This document shows, piece after piece, positions 54,313-63,337 of a stretch of 64,000 nucleotides of DNA (its first letter is position 1; each line of letters opens with the position of its first letter). The stretch is from NCBI RefSeq assembly GCF_007995245.1, contig NZ_VCBA01000002.1:488944-552943 (forward strand), written 5' to 3'. Position numbers and translations under genes: made by a program. Below the pieces are notes generated by a model, which was not told where the DNA came from, searched no databases, and saw only the letters and a list, made by a program, of their open reading frames with translations. This stretch comes from Tateyamaria sp. syn59. Its GTDB lineage: Bacteria > Pseudomonadota > Alphaproteobacteria > Rhodobacterales > Rhodobacteraceae.

Positions 54313-55050
54313 ATGACCTACCGTCATATCTTCCGCCTCTCCGGCCCTGACACGCACGGCTTCCTTCAGGGGCTCGTCACGAACGATGTGGACGGGCTGA
54401 AAGACGGCCTTGTTTACGCCGCTCTTTTGACGCCGCAGGGCAAATACATGGCCGACTTTTTCCTCGTGCCCGACGGGGAAGCCGTTCTGCTGGATGCGCA
54501 TCACGATCAGGTGGACATGCTGCGACAGCGGCTGGGCATGTACAAACTGCGCGCCAATGTCACGCTCGAGGATACAGACCTGCATTTGCACCGCGGGCTC
54601 GGCGACGCACCGACCGACGGTTTCGCAGACCCGCGGCACAGCGCCATGGGTTGGCGTGCGTACCGCGAAGAAGCGCAGACCGACGACACCACTGACTGGA
54701 CGGCGCTGCGTGTCACGCACATGATCCCTGAAACCGGGATTGAGCTGACACCGGACACGTTCATCCTCGAAGCACATTTCGAAGGACTGAACGGCGTCGA
54801 TTTCCGCAAGGGCTGCTATGTTGGTCAGGAAGTCACCGCACGCATGAAGCACAAGACAACCCTACGCAAAGGGCTGGCGTCCGTACGGGTTGAGGGCGAC
54901 GCGGATCCCGGCACCGAACTTAAGGCGGGCGACAAACCGGCGGGTACGCTCCTGTCACGTTCAGGCGACCGGGCCATTGCCTATCTGCGGTTTGACCGGG
55001 CACAGGGCGACATGCAGGCAGGCGCAGCGACCGTCACCCGCGCCGACTGA
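54313..55050 (+). CDS. ygfZ: YgfZ/GcvT-like folate-binding protein
   Basis: A 245-residue protein related to the T-protein of glycine cleavage. The YgfZ signature KGCYVGQE (near 168-175) contains the essential cysteine. YgfZ uses folate to help assemble or repair iron-sulfur clusters in enzymes such as MiaB. ATG 54313 has AAAGGA six bases upstream. It converges on the two-domain methyltransferase gene. Confidence 0.92.
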   Translation: MTYRHIFRLSGPDTHGFLQGLVTNDVDGLKDGLVYAALLTPQGKYMADFFLVPDGEAVLLDAHHDQVDMLRQRLGMYKLRANVTLEDTDLHLHRGLGDAPTDGFADPRHSAMGWRAYREEAQTDDTTDWTALRVTHMIPETGIELTPDTFILEAHFEGLNGVDFRKGCYVGQEVTARMKHKTTLRKGLASVRVEGDADPGTELKAGDKPAGTLLSRSGDRAIAYLRFDRAQGDMQAGAATVTRAD

Positions 55051-55068
55051 CGCGGACCTGCCGCACCA

Positions 55069-56145
55069 CTACCCCGTCAGCTTGATGAACAACGCAGACC
55101 CCATGACAAACGATGTGGCAATCTCGTCCTGCCGCTTTTCCAGGTAAGCGTCGCCTACGACCTTGGGCCCATCGCCATAGGGCCAGACGTAGTCATCCAA
55201 TATGATCCACCCGCCTGGCTTCACCATGGAACACCAGGCCTCAACATCCGCCCTAACGGCCGCTTCGCTGTGGTTGCCGTCGATATGCAGGACAGAAATT
55301 TCCCCCGAATAGGTAACTGCGTCAAACTCCGGGCTCTCGATCTGACGCGACGCGGCATAAACGGGCGCCGCATCAACGGACGCCTTGCGAAGATAATTCA
55401 ACCGCCCCTGCGCATAGGGCAGAAGATTAACGAGGAAAATCTGAAACGCACCGGCCGGGTCAACATCAACCGCATCCACCAATCCGCCAGCATCATTCTG
55501 CACGATGTTTTTCATATCCCAAGGATCCACGCACAGCACAGGGCCGGTGCCATTCATTTGGGCCAGCTGTGCCAGCAGAAAGGCGGACTTCCCCCACCAA
55601 CTGCCGATCTCGACCACATCGCCGGCGGGCGCAGATTGGAAGATGGCAAAAAGGGCACGCGTCTTGTCGTGATCGCACATGCCGGGAATGGCTTCCAAAT
55701 GGTGGTAAATCGACGCCAGCTTGGCCAACGGAGGTAGCGACCTCCCTGTTGGAACGAACAAGGGCACTTCTGCTTCCGACAAGCTCCGAGCAAAATCGTT
55801 CGAGGCTTTGTACGTGTCCTCCAACTCGCGCATCGGATGGCTGTTGACGAGGCTGACGTTCGGTAGCGCGTTGGGCAGCGCAGCATCCAGCATTTCCCAA
55901 ACCACCGCATTGGGCGTGTAGATGGAGGTCACCGAATGCGCCTGCACAACGCCCTGCAACGACGTTACAAAGTCCGGGTCTGTCACATAGGGCAGAAAAG
56001 CCCACGCGTCGTAGTGAGGCTTGGCCGGATCATGGTGCAGCGAAGACGCCCCAACGACGGCCCGACCATCCCGTTCAGCTTGTTTCGCATACGCCAGGGA
56101 TTGCGGCATCCCCGCAGGGAAAACGAGCGTCTTGTTCATAGTCAT
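55069..56145 (-). CDS. Two-domain protein: N-terminal nucleotide-binding-like domain and SAM methyltransferase
   Basis: A 358-residue protein. Residues about 180-350 form a class I SAM-dependent methyltransferase: motif I is VVEIGSWWGKS, an acidic LCVDPW follows, and HIDGNHS and ILDDYVW are the later strands. Residues 1-130 form a separate alpha/beta domain, starting TLVFPAGMPQSLAYAKQA, that looks like the N-terminal pre-ATP-grasp fold, without the ATP-grasp that normally follows. The combination is unusual. The substrate is unknown. ATG 56145 is preceded by AGGAT at seven bases. Confidence 0.72.
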   Translation of the reverse strand: MTMNKTLVFPAGMPQSLAYAKQAERDGRAVVGASSLHHDPAKPHYDAWAFLPYVTDPDFVTSLQGVVQAHSVTSIYTPNAVVWEMLDAALPNALPNVSLVNSHPMRELEDTYKASNDFARSLSEAEVPLFVPTGRSLPPLAKLASIYHHLEAIPGMCDHDKTRALFAIFQSAPAGDVVEIGSWWGKSAFLLAQLAQMNGTGPVLCVDPWDMKNIVQNDAGGLVDAVDVDPAGAFQIFLVNLLPYAQGRLNYLRKASVDAAPVYAASRQIESPEFDAVTYSGEISVLHIDGNHSEAAVRADVEAWCSMVKPGGWIILDDYVWPYGDGPKVVGDAYLEKRQDEIATSFVMGSALFIKLTG

Positions 56146-56566
56146 GTTGCTATCCTGTTGGCGTGCGCCCTTGCGCCGTTGTGGCCGAGGGTTATTGCAT
56201 CCTACGCTGCACGTCCATCGCAACAAGAGCGTCGCCCGTTCCGATTTAGGCTAAAGACATCGACGCCATAGGGACCGGGCGCCGTACAACCGGTTGGATC
56301 AAGCATTCATGGATTTCTGAAGGTTAAGCCGGATACAACGGTTACTTGCATTGCCAGAAGCAATTCCTCGCCGTCCAACCTCCTTGCTGACTGCGTCGCG
56401 GAATTAGTGATGATGCCAATCCTTAGCAAGACTTCGAGCGGAGCCTCGCTCTGGCGCGAGAATACACAGCCTGACCGGTTACGCGTGACACTTCAGTTCC
56501 GCCCGTCTGATTTGAACCTGCGCGAAGCGAATCTAGAAACAACAGAGGCGCGCAGGTGTACTCCCA
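56146..56566. other. Intergenic region with no recognised feature
   Basis: These 421 bases lie between the two-domain methyltransferase and efp, both on the minus strand. Open frames here are short and unsupported. I find no strong hairpin, repeat or regulatory palindrome. The methyltransferase promoter and the efp terminator should be within it. Confidence 0.5.
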
Positions 56567-57130
56567 TCACGCGCGTTCTGCGTATTCCATCGTCTCCGTG
56601 TTGACGACAATATCTTCGTCCTGACCAACAAACGGCGGCACCATGACCTTGACCCCGTTGTCGAGGATCGCGGGCTTGAACGAATTCGCCGCCGTCTGGC
56701 CTTTGACAACCGGCTCAGTCTCCACGATCTTGCAGGTGACCTTTTGCGGGACGGTCGCGTTCAGCGCCTCTTCCTCATAGAACTCTACGACGATGGTCAT
56801 GCCGTCCTGCAGGAAAGGGCGGCGGTCGCCCAGAAGCTCCGCGGGCAGTTCGATCTGCTCGTAGGTGTCTGCATCCATGAACACCAGCATGCCGTCGTTC
56901 TCATAAAGGAATTGCTGGTCTTTCTGCTCCAGCCGCACCCGTTCGACCTTGTCCGCACTGCGGAAACGTTCATTCAATTTGGAACCGTTGCGCAGGTTGC
57001 GCAGTTCCACTTGGGCAAACGCACCGCCCTTTCCGGGTTTGACATGGTCAACTTTTACGGCGGCCCAAAGGCCGTCGTTATGTTCAAGCACGTTTCCGGG
57101 GCGGATCTCGTTTCCGTTGATTTTAGGCAT
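56567..57130 (-). CDS. efp: Elongation factor P
   Basis: A 187-residue EF-P with three beta-barrel domains, which rescues ribosomes stalled at proline runs. The loop that reaches the peptidyl centre is KPGKGGAF with Lys34 at the usual modified position. No epm modification genes are in the window. ATG 57130 begins [12 protein letters not shown]. It is divergent from the DUF6280 gene. Confidence 0.96.
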   Translation of the reverse strand: MPKINGNEIRPGNVLEHNDGLWAAVKVDHVKPGKGGAFAQVELRNLRNGSKLNERFRSADKVERVRLEQKDQQFLYENDGMLVFMDADTYEQIELPAELLGDRRPFLQDGMTIVVEFYEEEALNATVPQKVTCKIVETEPVVKGQTAANSFKPAILDNGVKVMVPPFVGQDEDIVVNTETMEYAERA

Positions 57131-57350
57131 GTGGCAAAACCGTGGCGAAAGGTTGATGAAAAGTTGATGCTCCCTATATCTCGCGTGGGGTTGCCCGGCA
57201 AGACAACGAAATACAGTGCTGCATGTGCAGCAGGCTATGCGTTGATTGCAAGGATGCCATGCAGAAACGGGGTATCCGAATCGGATGGGTTCGTTCATAA
57301 CGAGCGCCACGCCGAAAAAGACAAGAGCAAGAATAAAGGAAGGACGACGA

Positions 57351-57671
57351 ATGAAAGATTTCGTTGACGGCACGGCCTTTAACAACGAGCAAGGCAATCG
57401 TGCACGTAAACTATTCGCAGCCGTTGTGTTGGCTGCACTCGACGATGCCATCGCCGATGACAAGAAGTATGGCAACGGGCCCGAGCAGATCGCCCGCTGG
57501 GCACGTTCGCGCGATGGGCGCGAAGTGCTGAGCTGTGCAGGCATCGACCCGAATGAACGTGTGGTCGAAGGGCTGATGGAATTTGTTGGCAAAGGTGTCC
57601 GGACATCGGTCGCGCTGAGCCGCGAAGAATCCGAGCGGCGCAATGCTGCGCAACAGGCCGAAGCCGCCTGA
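57351..57671 (+). CDS. DUF6280 family protein
   Basis: A 106-residue soluble, mainly helical protein ([20 protein letters not shown]) matching DUF6280, a short Rhodobacterales family without a known role. It lacks catalytic motifs and membrane segments. ATG 57351 has AAGGAAGGA about eight bases upstream, a strong ribosome site that suggests high expression. A good terminator follows the stop. Confidence 0.8.
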   Translation: MKDFVDGTAFNNEQGNRARKLFAAVVLAALDDAIADDKKYGNGPEQIARWARSRDGREVLSCAGIDPNERVVEGLMEFVGKGVRTSVALSREESERRNAAQQAEAA

Positions 57672-57692
57672 TAGAATTAACGCTGCCTAAAG

Positions 57693-57725
57693 GAAAGCGC
57701 GCCCTTCCGGGCGCGTTTTCTTTTT
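57693..57725. terminator. Bidirectional rho-independent terminator
   Basis: CGCGCCC at 57698-57704 and GGGCGCG at 57709-57715 form a stem with loop TTCC, extended by GAAAG and TTTTC, and followed by a T-rich run. It serves the DUF6280 gene and, in reverse, the converging hydrolase gene. Confidence 0.88.
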
Positions 57726-57729
57726 GTCC

Positions 57730-58308
57730 TCAGCTGTCCACGAAAAAGAACAGCCACTGTCGAACAATCCAGAACTCGGCCAAAAGCATAAGCACGACCA
57801 GCCCCGTACCCCATACCGGTAGGGCCCGGCGCCAGAGGGCAACTGCCGCCACACTCGCGACGGCTGCCTCGATCGGGGCGACGAAAGCCGCGCCATGCTC
57901 CCTGTCCCAATAGCTGATCGGGCTTTCGAACACCCAAAGGCTGAATGGCCAGAAATGGGGACGGCCGTCATCGTGATGAAGCGGGAAGTCCGTCGCGACG
58001 TGCAACAGCGCCGCGCCGGTAAGTGCAATTGCCCACTCCGATTTCCGCCAAAGCGCGATGCCGCACAATATGCCCCAAACAAAGAACGAATTGTCGATGG
58101 CAAAGACAGTCTGCCACGCGGCCGAAAAGTAAAGCTCATTGAAAACTGTCGCTGGCGGGATCCCCAGCACGAAGAGAGATACGCCAGCCATGACATACAA
58201 GGACACGTCCGGCAGCAAAGCACCCGCAAGCGCGGCTGCAAGGATGCGCTGTTGACCACCTTTTCCAAAGGCGGCGGCGCCAACCAAAAGATGTGCGGGT
58301 GTGTTCAC
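57730..58308 (-). CDS. Membrane-bound metal-dependent hydrolase family protein (YdjM-like)
   Basis: A 192-residue membrane protein with about four hydrophobic segments. The family pattern is visible: TPAHLLVGAAAF at the start, LLPDVSLY near 31-38 and HVATDFPLHHDDGRPHFWPFS near 103-123, whose His and Asp residues would bind metal. Such proteins are sometimes labelled as cobalamin biosynthesis proteins in this group, without support. GTG 58308 is the start. The substrate is unknown. Confidence 0.75.
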   Translation of the reverse strand: MNTPAHLLVGAAAFGKGGQQRILAAALAGALLPDVSLYVMAGVSLFVLGIPPATVFNELYFSAAWQTVFAIDNSFFVWGILCGIALWRKSEWAIALTGAALLHVATDFPLHHDDGRPHFWPFSLWVFESPISYWDREHGAAFVAPIEAAVASVAAVALWRRALPVWGTGLVVLMLLAEFWIVRQWLFFFVDS

Positions 58309-58342
58309 GCCCAGTTAGTCCGGCGATACATCCCAGTCCAAC

Positions 58343-59215
58343 CTACTCGAGATCTTGCGCGGCCAGGGCGCGGTGAATTTCCCGCCGCACCAGTTTGCGC
58401 ACGTTGCGCGTGATGCGTTCGCCGAGGGCGCCCTGCAGCTCTTCTCGTACGATGTCGCTGACCAGATCGCGCAGCGCTTCCTCATCAAGAACATCTTCGT
58501 CTGAGGAAAAGATCTGCGCGTCATCCGTGGTCTCGCTCACGGCCTCTGGTGCAGCGCGAGGCGTGTCGAGTGGTTCGGAAGGCTCGGACGTGTCTTGCCA
58601 CGCGATCGCTGGCGGTTCAGTACCCGCATTTTCGCCGTCCCCCACCATGGCGGGTTCGAACTCTTCCGTCTGCCCGGCAATCAGCGTTTCGAGCGCCGCA
58701 ATCTTTTCGCTGAGCAGTTTAGGCGGCGTATTTTCATGAGTTGCAGCCTCTCCCTCTGGTCCACCTTCTTCGGCGTCGATGTCGGCGAAAGCGTCCTGAA
58801 TGGATTTCAAGGTATCCTGTTCCAGATCAACCGCGTCGAGGGTAATGGATGCTTCGATGTCGCCCGAGACTGTCGCCGCGGTTCCATCTTCATCTTGATA
58901 GGCATCGTCGGCATTGTCATCGCCTACCCAATGGTCCGTTGCGTCAGCCTGAGCGGTGTCATCAGCCACAAGACTCTCCGCCTCCGAAGCCGGAACATCA
59001 TCAACATCCGCTTGCGGTTCCTCGACTGACGCTTCCGTTTCGACCACGTCCTCTTGCGGCTGTTCTTCCATGACCCGCAAGGCGGGTGTCAGCACGAGGC
59101 GATCAGAATGCGCTTCGGTTGCGCCGTCTGGTTCGGGGCGTTTGTCGTCGGACACCAAGCGGCGGATCGACGCCAAAACGTCCTCCACCTCGGTGTTGGT
59201 CATTGGATCAGACAT
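58343..59215 (-). CDS. PopZ-like acidic polar-organising protein candidate
   Basis: A 290-residue very acidic protein in three parts: a short N-terminal helix (EVEDVLASIRRLVSDD), a long disordered Asp/Glu-rich middle (about 25-215) and a C-terminal helical segment (LDEEALRDLVSDIVREELQ and the basic NVRKLVRREIHRAL). This is the layout of PopZ (DUF2497), which forms a polar condensate that anchors chromosome and signalling proteins. The match is in design and short end motifs, so the assignment is moderate. It is followed by the hydrolase gene and preceded by tolC on the same strand. Confidence 0.6.
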   Translation of the reverse strand: MSDPMTNTEVEDVLASIRRLVSDDKRPEPDGATEAHSDRLVLTPALRVMEEQPQEDVVETEASVEEPQADVDDVPASEAESLVADDTAQADATDHWVGDDNADDAYQDEDGTAATVSGDIEASITLDAVDLEQDTLKSIQDAFADIDAEEGGPEGEAATHENTPPKLLSEKIAALETLIAGQTEEFEPAMVGDGENAGTEPPAIAWQDTSEPSEPLDTPRAAPEAVSETTDDAQIFSSDEDVLDEEALRDLVSDIVREELQGALGERITRNVRKLVRREIHRALAAQDLE

Positions 59216-59290
59216 GTTTCATGTACCACTCTCTGCCTCACGCAAAGTCTACCGCGCAGGTGAGAGTCGCACAATACTGTGCTGAAAAGT

Positions 59291-60721
59291 CTAATCGTCT
59301 ACTTGGAGGGCACGCAGGACGCGGTCCAGTTGCTCGCCTTGTCTGGACCGTTTGACCGGTCCGTCCTTCACAAGGTTGTAATAGGCCGCAGGGTCATACA
59401 GCTGGACGGGCAACTTCAGGCGTTGCGCTGTTAACAGACCCATCGCTTCGAGCACGGCATAGGCAGCGATGTACTGGTCCGCCTGCGCGGAGATGCGGTT
59501 CGTCTCGGCGTCCAGCAGGTCCTGTTCTGCGTCCAACACGTCAAGCGTTGTACGTGCGCCTAGCGTCGCCTCTTCTCGAACCCCCTGAAAGGCGACACGC
59601 GCTGCACGGATCTGCCTTTCGGACGCCGCGAGGCTGGCGCGTGCGGCATTGAAGTCGGAAATCGCATCCACCACGTCCTGCTGCACGTCGTGTCGGACAT
59701 TGTGAAGGTTTCCACGCGCGGCATCGCGATTTGCAATCGCCTGACGCTCAAGGGCTGACAGACGGCCACCCTGATAGATTGGCCCAGTCACATTTACCCC
59801 GATACTCGCCTGTTCGGTGCTGTCAGGGCCCTCAAGTTCTTCTTCGACACTCACCGTCCCACTGAGCGACACGACGGGCAATTTGTCTCGCGCTGCAGCG
59901 GTCACAAGCAACTCATTTGCAGAGACCTGCCTGCGGGCCGTCTCCATTTCCGGGTGGGTGCGGACCGCGACAGCCTGGGCCGCCTCAATGCGCGTCTCTG
60001 TGCTGGGAAGCGCTGGCAAACCAGACAGGCGACCAGGTTGTCGGCCAACCACGTTCGTGTATTCGGCCTGCGCCTGTATCAGGTTGCGTTCCGCATCCGC
60101 GAGGTTGCTGCGGGCCTGCGCCACCGCCGCTTCTGCCAGCGACACATCGGTTCTCGTCACTTCCCCGACCTCGAACCGGTCATTGGCCGCACGCAACTCC
60201 TGTTGCAGCAGACGCAAGTTGTTCTGACTAAGTGCAACAAAGTTTTCCTGGCGCAAGACATTAAAGTAAGCCGCCGCAGCCCGGAGCAACAACGCTTGTT
60301 CCACGTTCAAAAGAGATGCACGCGTGGCGAGGACCGTCTCTTTTAGAGCCTCGACGCGCGCCGCGTCCGCACCCCCGTCATAGACCTGCCATGACGCTGT
60401 CAAACCAAGCGCAATTGTTCTGGTGCGGAGGGACGTGACGCGACCGTCTGTTGTCCGCTCGCCAAAGACACGCGTGAGGTCGGTCGACCAGTTGATGATT
60501 GGGCGCAAAGCCGCGAGGGCAATTGGCACATCTTCGTCCGCAGCGCGCAAGAGCGCGCGGTTCTGTTGCAGCAAACCGCTGTGGGTATAGGCCCCAACCA
60601 GCGCATCCGCGAGCGTGTCAGCCGTTGCTCTGCTGCCCACGGCGCCAAAGGTGGTCACCGCAGCCAGGCCGAGGGCCAGTGCGGTAGAGGTGAGAAAGCT
60701 GCGTCCTGACGTGTTTTTCAT
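59291..60721 (-). CDS. tolC: TolC family outer-membrane efflux protein
   Basis: A 476-residue outer-membrane channel protein with a signal peptide (about 1-34) and two internally repeated halves of long helices (for example LAAVTTFGAV in the signal, then AAAYFNVLRQENFVAL and the matching NRISAQADQYIAAYAVLEAMG). It would serve type I secretion or efflux pumps; no pump gene is adjacent. It lies 47 bases after pcm on the same strand, an order common in Rhodobacterales. Confidence 0.92.
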   Translation of the reverse strand: MKNTSGRSFLTSTALALGLAAVTTFGAVGSRATADTLADALVGAYTHSGLLQQNRALLRAADEDVPIALAALRPIINWSTDLTRVFGERTTDGRVTSLRTRTIALGLTASWQVYDGGADAARVEALKETVLATRASLLNVEQALLLRAAAAYFNVLRQENFVALSQNNLRLLQQELRAANDRFEVGEVTRTDVSLAEAAVAQARSNLADAERNLIQAQAEYTNVVGRQPGRLSGLPALPSTETRIEAAQAVAVRTHPEMETARRQVSANELLVTAAARDKLPVVSLSGTVSVEEELEGPDSTEQASIGVNVTGPIYQGGRLSALERQAIANRDAARGNLHNVRHDVQQDVVDAISDFNAARASLAASERQIRAARVAFQGVREEATLGARTTLDVLDAEQDLLDAETNRISAQADQYIAAYAVLEAMGLLTAQRLKLPVQLYDPAAYYNLVKDGPVKRSRQGEQLDRVLRALQVDD

Positions 60722-60768
60722 TGTGACCTGCCCCTGTTGATCCGCTCGACCGATGCCTGTTTTCTAGG

Positions 60769-61422
60769 TCAAAGCGTGAATGCGTCGTGTTTTTCAAATC
60801 CCGGCAACACCGGTGCACCCGCATTGAATGCGCGGCGCCAAGACACCGCGCCGTCGACCTTGTATCCAATTCGGGCTTCACCCAACGCACCGTCCATGAA
60901 CAGACAGGCGATGCGACCACCGTCCTTGAGCTGGGTCAAAAGCGCATCGGGCACATGAGCCACGCCGCCTTCGACAACGATGACGTCGTATGGTCCATGC
61001 TCTGCCGCGCCGTCCTTGAGAGGCTCGACATGGGTGATGACGTTATCGATACCCGCAGACATCAGCGCGTCCTGTGCCTCGGACGATGTGTCGTCATTGT
61101 CCTCAAGGGCAACGACCGCTTGTGCCATGTGTGCAATTACGGCCGCCGAGTAGCCCAAGCCGGCACCCACATCCAGCACCAGCTCATCCGGTCCAATGTC
61201 CAAAGCATCAAGCATCTTCGCCAACGTGCGAGGCTCCAGGATGACACGGCCCTCACCAAGGTGGAGGTTTTCGCCCAGATAGGCTGTCTCTCGCAGGGCT
61301 GCCGGCACAAAGTCCTCCCGCTTGACCGAGAGCATGGCATCGATAATTGGAAACTTGGTGACATCGGAGGGCCGCACTTGCGTATCCACCATCATTGTCC
61401 GCCGGGTCGAGAAGTCGGGCAT
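60769..61422 (-). CDS. pcm: Protein-L-isoaspartate O-methyltransferase family protein
   Basis: A 217-residue SAM methyltransferase of the PCMT family, which repairs isoaspartyl residues in aged proteins. SAM motif I is LVLDVGAGLGYSAAV near 80-94, and the family segment MVDTQVRPSDVT is at 11-22. It lacks some residues of classic Pcm, as usual in this alphaproteobacterial branch, so its activity may differ. ATG 61422 begins MPDFSTRRTM. It is followed by tolC. Confidence 0.85.
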   Translation of the reverse strand: MPDFSTRRTMMVDTQVRPSDVTKFPIIDAMLSVKREDFVPAALRETAYLGENLHLGEGRVILEPRTLAKMLDALDIGPDELVLDVGAGLGYSAAVIAHMAQAVVALEDNDDTSSEAQDALMSAGIDNVITHVEPLKDGAAEHGPYDVIVVEGGVAHVPDALLTQLKDGGRIACLFMDGALGEARIGYKVDGAVSWRRAFNAGAPVLPGFEKHDAFTL

Positions 61423-61586
61423 TGCAGCTAAACTCTTTGGTTCAGGTTCTTCTCCACAGGTGTGCCACAGTCCGCACGCGTGAGCAACGGAGCAGGTGCG
61501 CACTGCGTCATTATTCCAGAAGTGTCTGCTTTGATAGCCTTGCACGCGGCAAACGAATAAGCTATCGCCGCGATTACATCACAAAT

Positions 61587-61660
61587 GGCGAGTTGGCGGA
61601 GTGGTGACGCAGCGGATTGCAAATCCGTGTACACCGGTTCGATTCCGGTACTCGCCTCCA
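61587..61660 (+). tRNA. tRNA-Cys (GCA)
   Basis: A 74-nt cloverleaf with GCA in the loop TTGCAAA, acceptor GGCGAGT with ACTCGCC, discriminator T and an encoded CCA. It ends 15 bases from the stop codon of a converging tyrosine integrase, so it is the probable integration site of the element to its right. Confidence 0.95.
61634..61660 (+). other. Putative attachment site in the 3' half of tRNA-Cys
   Basis: The T-arm and 3' end of tRNA-Cys (CCGGTTCGATTCCGGTACTC and the CCA) abut the integrase gene. Tyrosine integrases commonly use such tRNA 3' ends as attachment cores. The matching copy at the far end of the element lies outside the window, so the exact core is unknown. Confidence 0.45.
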
Positions 61661-61675
61661 TTTAATTTCAAGCAC

Positions 61676-62791
61676 TTAGCTCTCTCCTCTCTTTGCCCCA
61701 TCGGGGGCGTTTACAATTGCGTTTACAGTTTTGCCCTCGCGGCGCTGCTTTTCGCGCTCCAGTAAGTCGAGGACTTCCGCGCTCTCAGCAGGTGAAACGG
61801 CGGCGTAATGCTCGATCACGGCCGCTGCGTAGCGGAGCGACCAACCCATGTGATTTGCGATTTGGTTGAGACCCAGACCTGCGCGTAGGAGCCTCGTGGC
61901 TGCTGTGCCGCGCGTATCTTGGAGGCGCAGCGTGGGATCACTGAGCTTGTCCGCGATGCGGTCCCGGTAGCGAGTGATGGCGCGACTAGCCGATGTAGGC
62001 CTAAGCGGCTTGTTCCGGTCGTTTACCAACAAAACAAGCTGATCCGTAGGCGTTTCATCGATCAACCGTCGAAGCTCTGGCGTCACAGGGATATGCGCTA
62101 CGCGCCCTCGCTTTTGAGTACGCACCCGAAACCTGTCAATTCCATCGAAGCTCTCAAGGTTGCCGCGCGTCAGCCGCACAAGGTCTGCGGGCCTCAGTCC
62201 TGTTTCGCAAGCGAGCGTCATCACACGTTTCACCCATGACGGCGCAGCATCCTTGAACGCCTGTTGATCCGCTTCAGTCCAAACAATCTCAGCTCGATCC
62301 ACTGAATAGATGCGATGAAGACGGTCGCAGAAGTGCGTTGCGATCTTTCCCTCATCGCGCGCCCAATTGAGGATTCGCACTGCAACTGTGCCCGCGTAGT
62401 CATGTTGCTTGGGAGAACTCTTCCACTTTGCTCGCCATTCGTTGAGTTCGCCGCGTGACTTAGGATGCTCCCACATCTTTGCCTGATCATCGGCAAATTC
62501 TGAAGCAAACCTAAGCGCCCATTTCCGATAGTCGGCCTGTGTGCGCGCTCCCTGAGGCATCGCAGTGCTGTCGAGAAAATCATCAACCATTTGTGGGGTC
62601 ATGTATTCCCCGGCGAGACGTGGCTTCACCGCCGTGGAGAAAGCAACCGAAAATTCAGGATCACGTGGACTGCGCACCTGTGACTCCCAGAACTTCGGGC
62701 CTCCGCGCCAAGCGTAGAAGTGGAACTTGTCAACATTCTTTGTCTTACGTCGAACACGATGAACACCTTCAGGCAGATCGTTGTGCGGCAC
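61676..62791 (-). CDS. Tyrosine-type integrase
   Basis: A 371-residue site-specific recombinase with an N-terminal SAM-like DNA-binding domain (about 65-150) and a C-terminal catalytic domain. Arg is in ETGLRPADLVRL, the second Arg in DTRGTAATRL, and the tyrosine in IEHYAAVSPAE. The first position of the HxxR box is Gln, not His, which some integrases tolerate. It would integrate and excise the element at tRNA-Cys. The GTG at 62791 has GGAGG seven bases upstream. Its start overlaps the end of the small gene before it. Confidence 0.92.
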   Translation of the reverse strand: MPHNDLPEGVHRVRRKTKNVDKFHFYAWRGGPKFWESQVRSPRDPEFSVAFSTAVKPRLAGEYMTPQMVDDFLDSTAMPQGARTQADYRKWALRFASEFADDQAKMWEHPKSRGELNEWRAKWKSSPKQHDYAGTVAVRILNWARDEGKIATHFCDRLHRIYSVDRAEIVWTEADQQAFKDAAPSWVKRVMTLACETGLRPADLVRLTRGNLESFDGIDRFRVRTQKRGRVAHIPVTPELRRLIDETPTDQLVLLVNDRNKPLRPTSASRAITRYRDRIADKLSDPTLRLQDTRGTAATRLLRAGLGLNQIANHMGWSLRYAAAVIEHYAAVSPAESAEVLDLLEREKQRREGKTVNAIVNAPDGAKRGES

Positions 62792-63023
62792 GTCTGGCCC
62801 TCCTTAACTCAACGAGATCACGTTCTTGGTCGCCGCTTTGGTTCTGTCGCTCCAGCCCCTGCGCTGCATCAAGGCGCGCTCGAACGTGGATCGGATCAAA
62901 GAAATGCGGATTGCGCCGGATTGGCTGAATTCCGAGTTGGCGACAAAACGAACGAAAACCGTCGTTCGGGCCAGCAAACCCAAACTTTTGTGCGAGATCG
63001 CCCGCAGAGACAAATTCAATCAT
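62769..63023 (-). CDS. Small basic protein, excisionase-like
   Basis: An 84-residue protein starting MIEFVSAGDLAQKFGFAG, with a helix-turn-helix-like N-terminus (about 5-45) and an arginine-rich tail. Position directly before the integrase, with a 23-base overlap, is typical of excisionase or directionality factors, but no family match is certain. It is translationally coupled to the gene before it (ATGA) and to the integrase. Confidence 0.6.
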   Translation of the reverse strand: MIEFVSAGDLAQKFGFAGPNDGFRSFCRQLGIQPIRRNPHFFDPIHVRARLDAAQGLERQNQSGDQERDLVELRRARRAAQRSA

Positions 63024-63280
63024 TTCGATGTCTCCCCGGTCTTCTTCAGCAAGGCCTCAAGATGATCGGGCGTGAGCAACATCAGCCGGCCGATCTGATG
63101 AAATTCGCCGGACTGTCGCGCCATTCGGCGGATCAAACGCGCGGACACGTGTACCCCATGTCCCGACAACGCCTCGCTCCAGGCTTCCGGTGTCTTTCCT
63201 TCTGACAAGATTGCTGACATGTTTCCGTACACTTGCTGCGACTTTCCGTAAGAAGATGCAGAGCTCTTGCGGCCTGTCAT
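63020..63280 (-). CDS. Small element-borne protein, possibly DNA-binding
   Basis: An 86-residue protein with a basic N-terminus (MTGRKSSASSYGKSQ), then a helical region that could hold a helix-turn-helix (TPEAWSEALSGHGVHVSARLIRRMARQSG). I recognise no family. It is the first gene of the integrase unit, ends in a four-base overlap with the next gene and is divergent from the XRE repressor gene, with a palindromic operator between. Confidence 0.55.
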   Translation of the reverse strand: MTGRKSSASSYGKSQQVYGNMSAILSEGKTPEAWSEALSGHGVHVSARLIRRMARQSGEFHQIGRLMLLTPDHLEALLKKTGETSK

Positions 63281-63305
63281 CCACTTTCGGAAGAATCTAG
63301 AGAAA

Positions 63306-63323
63306 CCGGAACATTCGTTCCGG
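63306..63323. promoter_or_regulatory. Perfect inverted repeat operator in the divergent element promoter
   Basis: CCGGAAC at 63306-63312 and GTTCCGG at 63317-63323 are perfect seven-base arms around ATTC. The site lies in the 57-base gap between the integrase unit and the XRE gene, 14 bases before the latter's start codon. It is the expected place for a phage-type repressor to control both directions. Confidence 0.65.
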
Positions 63324-63337
63324 TCCGGAGGTGCCGA

